NCBI GenBank assembly: GCA_001603685.1
Contig: LUZO01000023.1
Location: 1 to 28,418 of the forward strand
Length of the DNA: 28,418 nucleotides
From: Bacteroidales bacterium Bact_23
GTDB lineage: Bacteria > Bacteroidota > Bacteroidia > Bacteroidales > Lentimicrobiaceae
Direction of reading: 5' to 3'
The number at the start of each line of letters is the position of its first letter. Positions within the stretch are counted from its first letter, which is position 1. Made by a program: the position numbers and the translations under genes. The notes beneath the pieces were generated by a model. The model worked only from the letters and a program-made list of their open reading frames with translations, made no database searches and was not told where the DNA came from. Shown here one piece after another: positions 12,201-21,200 of this stretch.

Positions 12201-15200
12201 CTCAACCGATCTGTGCCAGGGCGAAAGTGTTGTACTTACCGCTCCTGCCGGATATGCCGTTTACCAGTGGAACAACGGACAGACTTCGCAGAGCATTACG
12301 GTAACCACCGCCGGCGTGTACAATGTAACGCTGACCGATGCATTCGGTTGCGTCAGTCTGCCGTCGGCCGACATCAACGTAACCGTTCATCCGATTCCTG
12401 CAACTCCCGATATCACCGCAGGCGGCCCGCTCAGCTTCTGTGCCGGCGGCAGTGTAACGCTTTCAGCACCTGCTGGATATGCCTCATACCTGTGGTCGAA
12501 TGGTGAAACAACCCAGAGTATTCTGGTAACAAACAGCGGAGTATTCTCAGTAATCGTAGGCGACCTGAACGGCTGCAACAGCCTGTCTTCAGCCTCGGTA
12601 ACGGTGAATGTACATCCCTACCCTGCTACCCCGTCCATCACAGCCAGCGGCCCCACCACTTTCTGCAAAGGCGGAAGTGTTGTTCTGACCGCATCATCGG
12701 GCTATGCCTCCTATTTGTGGTCGAATGGCGAAACCACCCAGAGCATTACGGTAACCACTTCGGGTTCATACACCGTGGTAGTTTCCGACAATATCGGATG
12801 TGCCAGCCAGCCTTCGGCACCGATGAGTGTGACCGTACTGCAGGCGCCCACTCCGAACATTGTTGCCAACGGACCGGTGTCATTCTGCACCGGTGGCAGC
12901 GTTGTACTCAGCGCTCCCGCAGGATTTGCAGCCTACCTCTGGTCGAATGGCGAAACCACTCAGGATATTACCGTTACCACCTCGGGAAGCTATTATGTAC
13001 AGATTACCGATGCCAACGGCTGCCTCAGCGATCCGTCGAATACAATCGTTGTAAATGTCTATGCACCTACCGTTCCTCCGGTAATTACGGCTTCAGGCCC
13101 CACCACAATTTGCGACGGCGAATCGGTAGTACTTACCGCTCCGGCCGGCTATGCCAGCTATAGCTGGTCGAACGGCCAGACAACCCAGAGCATCGTGGTT
13201 ACGGTGGCAGGCGACTACCATGTAGTTGTTACCGATGCCAACGGCTGTTCATCGGCAATGTCGAACATCATTCATGTAACCGTAGTTCCGCTGCCGGATG
13301 CCGATGCAGGCCCGAACGACGCAATATGCGCAGGCTCCAGCTATCTGATTACCGGCGCGACAGCCAGCAACTACTCAAGTCTGGTATGGACAAGTTCAGG
13401 TTCTGGCAGCTTCGTAAACAACGGAACCCTGAATGCCACCTATATACCTTCAGCCGGCGACATTTCAACCGGGCATGTAATTCTTACCCTGTCAGCCACC
13501 GGCAACGGCCCCTGTACGATGGATGCCCAGAGCTCCATGCTGCTGAGCATTATCAAGGCGCCCACCGCCAATGCAGGACCGGATTTCAACATCTGCGAAG
13601 GCAGCAACATCAACATTAGCGGCGCCATGGCAAGCAACTATCAGTCGGTAAGCTGGTCAACCACCGGTACGGGTACCTTCCTGAACGGCAATACCCTTAC
13701 CCCGACCTATATCCCCAGCACCGCCGACATCAACAGCGGCCTGGTATCGCTGACTCTGAACGCATGGCCCTATGCTCCCTGCGCTACCCCCGCTACCGAT
13801 GCACTGCTGGTTACCATCAACCGTGCACCTCAGGTATTTGCCGGAGCCAATGCAAGCATCTGCCCGCCCGATCAGTACACCACCCTGACGGCAACTGCCA
13901 GCCACTGCACACACCTGATGTGGAGCACCAACGGAACCGGTACCTTTACCGATCCCACTTCGCTGGTTACCGTTTACAACCCCAGCAGCGCCGACATTAC
14001 CAACGGCTCCGTAACGCTGACCCTTACCGGTTATGCAAGCAGCCCGTGTGCAAATGTAAGCGATGATGTGGTGCTGGTACTGATTCCTTCGCCGGTAGCC
14101 AATGCCGGTGCCGATCAGACGATCTGCGAAGGTGAAAACATCATCCTTAGCGGAACCGCCGGCGGTTATCAGTCTGTATTCTGGACAACCTCCGGAACGG
14201 GAACCATCGTAAACGGCAACACCCTGACTCCGACTTATATCCCCTCAACCGACGACATCAACAACGGCTGGGTGACCCTGACACTGACCGCCAATCCGCT
14301 GGCGCCGTGTGCAGTTCCCGCCATCGATGCCATGCAGCTCAACATTACCCGCACACCCAAAATCTTCGCCGGTAATGACGCAAGCCTCTGCCCTGCAGGA
14401 CCTTATACCACCAATACCGCAACGGCTGCCGATTACAGCTACCTGCAATGGTCTTCAACCGGAACCGGTACCTTCTCCGGCACAAGCGACCTTGTAACCG
14501 TTTATACGCCTTCGGTTGCTGATATAGCAAATGGTACCGTAACCCTGACCCTGACCGGTTTTGCCAACAGCCCCTGTTCGGCTGTAAGTGACAACATCGT
14601 ACTGTTACTCTCGAATGCCCCGACTGCCAATGCAGGCCCCGACCATCTGATCTGCGAAGGCAGCCATGTAAGCATTACCGGCGCTTCCGCATCACACTAT
14701 CAGTCACTTAACTGGGCTACTTCAGGAACCGGAACCATCATCAACGGTAACTCACTGACTCCGACCTATATCCCGAGTACGGCCGACATCATTAACGGTA
14801 CGGTAATCCTCAGCCTCACCGCCACGCCTGTATCGCCCTGCGCTACTGCTGCCAGTGACGCCACTACCATTACCATTACCCGTACGCCTCAGGTATTTGC
14901 CGGCGACGATACCGCCCTCTGCCCCGCAGGTCCGTACACCACCATGACAGCTACCCAGTCGTTTGCTGCAATGGTTCAGTGGAGTACCAACGGAACAGGT
15001 ACTTTCAGCGATGCAACTTCACTGATTACCACCTACACCCCGTCGGCACAGGATATGGCCAATGGCAATGTAACCCTCACCCTGACCGGCTATGCCGGCG
15101 CACCGTGCAGCAATGTCAGCGACAACATGATTCTTTACCTGTCTGACGCTCCGGTTGTATATGCAGGTGCCGATGTAACCATCTGCGAAGGCATGCAGCA

Positions 15201-18200
15201 CACCATTACCGGCGCCACAGCTTCAAACTACCAGTCGATAAGCTGGATCAGCAGCGGTTCGGGTACCTTTATGAACGGCAACACCCTGAGCCCGACCTAT
15301 ATCCCCAGCAATGCCGACATTGCCAACGGAAATGTGGTTCTCAGCCTGGTAGCCGTACCCAAGGCACCCTGCACCGGAAATGTAACCGATGCCATGCTGC
15401 TCACCATCGAGCGTAAGCCTCAGATTTTCGCCGGCGCCGATGCAGCCATCTGTCCTCCGGGATCGTACACCATTGCCGATGCCACAGCCTCGAACTACAT
15501 TGCCCTGCAATGGAGCAGCAGCGGAAGCGGAAGCTTCACCTCCACTTCCACACTGGTTACCACCTATACACCGTCGGCAGGCGACATAGCGGCAGGAACC
15601 GTTACCCTGACCCTTACCGGCTTTGCCAACAGCCCCTGTTCAAATGTTTCCGACGAAGTTGTGCTCTTCCTTGTTCCGGAAGCAACCGTGAATGCAGGCC
15701 CCGATGCAGCCATCTGCGGCGGATCGCAATTTATGGTAACAGGCGCTACAGCCACCAATTATGCAAGCCTTAACTGGACCACCAGCGGCACCGGTACATT
15801 TGTGAATAACGGTTCACTCACCCCGACCTATATTCCGGGTACAGCCGATATCGCCAACGGTATGGTAATCCTCACCCTGACAGCCAACCCCATTGCCCCC
15901 TGTGCAATTCAGGCTTCGGATGCGCTGATTCTTACCATCAATGGCGCAGCACAGGCCAATGCTGGCCCCAACGGACAAACCTGCTACGGCGACAACTTCT
16001 ATCTGGCCGGAGCCACTGCATCAAACTATGCCGATATCCTCTGGACTACCTCGGGAACAGGTAGCTTCACCAATCCCACAGAGGTGAATGCCACCTATAT
16101 CCCGTCGGCAGGCGATCTGGCAACGGGCAATGTAACCCTTACCATGACCGCTTACGGACAGAGCCCCTGCGGCGACCACTCCGACTTCATGGTACTGAGC
16201 ATCACCCCGGGCGCCACAGTTGACGCAGGCGACGATATGAACATCTGCTTCGGCCCCGCACCCATCACAGGAGCCAGCGCATCGAACTATGCAAGCCTGC
16301 AGTGGACCGTTACATTTGGCAGCGGAACGCTGATCAATGCAACCAGCATCATGCCTACCTATGTCCCCAGCGCAGGCGACCTGGCCAACGGATACGCCAT
16401 CCTTACACTTACCGCAAATCCGCTGGCACCCTGCACCAACCCGCTTGCCGACAACAAGACCATCTACATCAGCGAAACACCGGTTGTGTTTGCAGGTCTT
16501 GATGAAACCATCTGCGAAGGTTCATCGTACACCATCAACGATGCAACGGCAAGCAACTATGCAAACCTCACCTGGAGTTCATCGGGTACAGGAACATGGG
16601 TAAACATCAACACCCTGAATCCGACCTACACCCCGGGTGCCGCCGATATTGCAGCCGGATCGGTAATTCTGACCCTGACCGCCACCAATGGCAATTGCCC
16701 GGTGGTAACGGATTACAAGCAACTGAACATCCAGCACGAGGTTAGTGTTGATGCGGGTATCAGCGATGCCATCTGCGAAGGATCGACTTACAGCCTGTAC
16801 ACTGCTACGGCAAGCGGCTACGCCAATCTGCTGTGGTCAACTTCAGGCACCGGCTCGTTCAGCAATGCCAATGCGCTGAATCCGGTTTACAACCCGAGTG
16901 CTGCCGACATTGCAGCCGGAAGTGTGGTACTTACCCTCACCGGCTTCTCATCGGCACCCTGCTCAGGAACCGCATCAGACAATATGACGCTTCAGATCAG
17001 AAAGGCTCCCCTGGCTGACGCCGGAAGCGATCAGACCATCTGCCAGGGCGAACAACATGTGATTGCCGATGCACAGGCATACAACTACGCATCCGTTATC
17101 TGGACAACCAGCGGAACCGGAACCTTCATCAACGGATCCTCACTGACAGCAACCTATGTCCCGAGCCCGGCCGATGTTGCAGCAGGCAGCGTAACCCTGA
17201 CGCTCATCGCATCGAATCCTCCGTGTGCCGATGCCGTTGACAGCCAGACACTGACCATCATTAAGCTGGCTGAGGTTAATGCCGGACCGGATGCCACCAT
17301 CTGCCGCCTGTGCAACTACACGGTTACCGGTGCTTCGGTAAACAATGCCCAGAGCTTCAGCTGGACTTCGACCGGAACAGGAACCCTCACCAATGAGAAT
17401 ACCCTGACACCCACCTACCAGCCCAGCAATGCCGATATCAACAACGGTTCGGTAACGCTGATCCTGACTGCTCAGAGCGTTTCGGGCTGCGGCAGTGTGA
17501 GCGACGAAATGGTAATTTACATCAATCAGGCTCCCGACCTTGAATTTACCTGGAGCCCGGTTTGCTCAGGACAGCCCACACAATTCACGGTTGACCCCGT
17601 TATTACCGATGTGAATGCCATTGCCGTATGGCACTGGAATTTCGGCGACGGAGTTTACTCGAATGTGATGAACCCCACCCATACCTTCCCCGCACCGGGA
17701 GTGTACAATGTAACCCTTACCGCCACCGATACGGCAGGTTATTCAAGCAAGCTTACCCACATTGTTGAGATTTACAGCACACCGATCTCGTTCTTCAGCT
17801 TCGACACCCCCAACTGTCTGGGTGAACCCACTCAGTTCCACAACCTGTCGTCGACCGAGAACGGTTACATCACTGAGTGGGTATGGGATTTCGGCGATGG
17901 TTCACCAACCGTAACCGTTAACTTCCCCGACGATCCCAATGTGGCTCACACCTACGCCAACTCAGGTATCTTCGAGGTAACCCTCAGCATTAAGAATTCA
18001 TTCGGCTGCGAAACCAGCTGGTCAACACAGGTAACCGTAACTCCGAATCCGGTAGCCAACTTCTACTACACCACCCTTTGCGAAGACCTTCTGGTAAGCT
18101 TCCAGAATGCATCCTTCCCGAACGGAGCTGGTAATGTAGAAAGCTGGTCATGGGATTTTGATGATCCGGCATCGGGCATCTTCAACCACTCCGATCTGGA

Positions 18201-21200
18201 AAATCCGGAACACATCTTCAGCGCCCCCGGCACCTACGATGTAACCCTTACCGTTACCAACTTCAACAATTGCAGCGGAACCATCACCAAAACCATTACC
18301 GTGGGCGAAGCTCCCGCAGTGGAATTCACCTGGGATGATTCATGCGAGCAGACCCTGACCAACTTCTATACCGATGCCACTGTGGTGAATGTGAATGAGG
18401 TAGCAACCTATGCATGGGATTTCGGCGACGGACAGCAATCCAACCACCGCGACCCGCAGCATCTGTATGCCGCTGCCGGCACTTACACCGTAACCCTTAC
18501 CATTACCAATACCGACGGATGCAGCAACTCCATCAGCCATCTGGTGACCGTTGCAGCCAAACCGGTAGCCTTCTTCAGCTTCGATGAGCCTACCTGTTTC
18601 GAAACAAAGACGGTATTCAACGACCTGTCGTATGCTGCTGACGGCTACATCACCGAATGGGAGTGGATCTTTGGCGATGGCAACTCCGTAACCGTTACCT
18701 TCCCCAACAATCCGAATGTAGAGCATCAGTATGCAAATCCGGGATTCTACAATGTTACCCTCAACATTACCACCTCGCTGGGTTGCGAAAATACCGTAAC
18801 CCGACTGGTAGAGGTAACTCCGAATCCCGTTGCCAACTTCGACGCTACCAATGCCTGCCTGGGTGAGCCGGTTGTATTTACCGACCTCTCGCAGACCAAT
18901 GGCGGCGGAAATATTGTAAACTGGGCATGGGACTTCGGCGATCCGACTTCAGGCGTAAACAACAACTCAACGCTGAAGAACCCCACCCATATCTATGCAC
19001 AGCCCGGCACCTACACCGTTAGCCTGATTGTAACCACTGCCAACAGCTGTGCCGATACCGCCACCATGGATATCGTCATTGCTCCTGCACCCGATGTTGA
19101 CTTCGTATTCACCAACGGCTGTTCGAACGATACCATACAGTTTACCAGCACCGGCTTTGTAAATCAGGCCACTACGCTGGCATGGTTCTGGCAGTTCGGC
19201 GACGGCACCACTTCCACCGAAGCCGACCCGCAGCATATTTACACCACGCACGGCATCTTCTATGTAAGCCTGACCATTACCGACAATATGGGCTGCACGG
19301 CTACCGTTGAACATCCGGTAAGCGTTGTTCCCGGTCCCCAGGCCATGTTTGGATTCTCCACACCCGCCTGCTCAGGATCAGATGTACAGTTTACCGATCT
19401 GTCGGTGAACAACGGCAGCGTAATCACCCAGTGGCTGTGGGATTTCGGCGACGGACAGAGCCAGCTTGTAACGGCACCGGGCAACCCCAATGTTACCCAT
19501 ACCTATGCCAATGCAGGCGCTTACAGCGTTAAACTGACCGTAACCAACCTGCAGGGTTGCGATGCTTCAGCCAGTATGACGATAATGATCGTCCCCGGCC
19601 CCGTGGCAGAGTTTACCTTTGACGGCGGATGCCAGGGCTCGCAGGTTCAGTTTACCGACCAGAGTGCCACCAACGGAGGAACCGCCCTTGTACAGTGGCT
19701 GTGGAACTTCGGCGATCCGGCATCGGGCATTGCCAACACCTCCAACCTGCAGCATCCGGTACATATCTTCAACGCCCCGGGAACCTACACCGTAACCCTT
19801 GAAACCACCAGCGCCAGCGGATGTGTCAGCGTGGTTAACCATGATGTGGTTATCACACCTCCTCCGGCAGTGGCCTTCATCATCAACTCGGGCACCTGCG
19901 TAGGCGAACCGGTTGAATTTGAACCCGACCCGGCCGTAATGGATCTCACCAGCATCGCTTCGTGGGAGTGGAACTTCGGCGACGGAAGCCCCGTATCGCA
20001 CGCTTCATCACCGGTACATGTGTACAATGTTGCCGGAACCTATCAGGTAACCCTTACCGCGATGAACAACGACGGATGCGCCAACAGCACCACCCAAACG
20101 ATTACCATCGGAGCCGTCCCGGTTGCAGCATTTACCTTTAACAGCGGATGTACCGGCAACAGCACCAGCTTCAACGACCTCTCCTACTCAGTAACAGGAG
20201 AACCGATTACCGGCTGGCTGTGGAAATTCAACGACCCGAATGCCGCTCCGGGTACCGATACCTCAACCGTACAGCACCCGGTTTATAACTACTCCGCTCA
20301 GGGCGTTTACAATGTAACCCTCACGGCTACTACCGCAAGCGGATGCAGTGGAAGCATTACCATCCCCGTACAGATATTCCCGGGCCCCACTGCAGCATTT
20401 GATTATGTAACCAATGCCTGCTCAAACGGTTCGGTTTACTTCCAGGATGCTTCATCAAGCTATATGGGTGCCATCACAGGATGGAACTGGGAATTCGCTC
20501 CCGGCTACACCTCAACGCTGCAGAATCCGCATCATAACTTCTACCATACCGACAGTTGCTACAATGTAAAACTCATTGTAACCGATATGCGCGGCTGTAC
20601 CGATACCCTTGTAAAACAGGTATGTATCCCTGCAGGCCTTAAGGTTGAAATCGACCACTCCGTAACCTGCTTCGGCGACACCACCCTGTTTACTCCGGTG
20701 CTGGTGGCTCCGGCCGGTGACTCACTGGTTGCCTTTGAGTGGAATTTCGATGATGTTGCTTCGGGAATCCACAACACCTCTACCCTGCGCAACCCGCAGC
20801 ACTACTTTGCAAGTACCGGCTCATACCTGGTTTCGCTGGTTGCCACCGATGTCAACAGTTGCAAAACCACCGTTTACAAGCGGGTTGAAGTTCTCGAACT
20901 TCCCGTTGCCGGCTTCAGCTATGTACCTGGCGCCTGCGACAGCACCATCTACTTTACCGACTTCTCCACCGGCAACGGAAGCCCCATTGCCACCTGGATA
21001 TGGAATTACGGCGATGGCACTGCCGACACCCTGACCTCGGCACCGGCTGATACCAGTCACTTCTACCACACTTCCGGCGTATTCAATGTAAGCCTGACGG
21101 TAATTACCGTTAACGGCTGCGAGGCAACCATTACCCGTGAAGTTGACCGTATGCCCTGCATCAATGCACTGTTCGACCATCTGGATACCCTCAGCTGCGA

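Noticed and set aside
600..17200. Many minus-strand and off-frame open frames of 60-175 codons that resemble one another (e.g. those ending SAxPGV or RVRVT-P)
   Set aside because: They are shadows of the tandem repeats: because the coding repeats are similar, their antisense frames look like a gene family. None has a plausible start context or independent domain.
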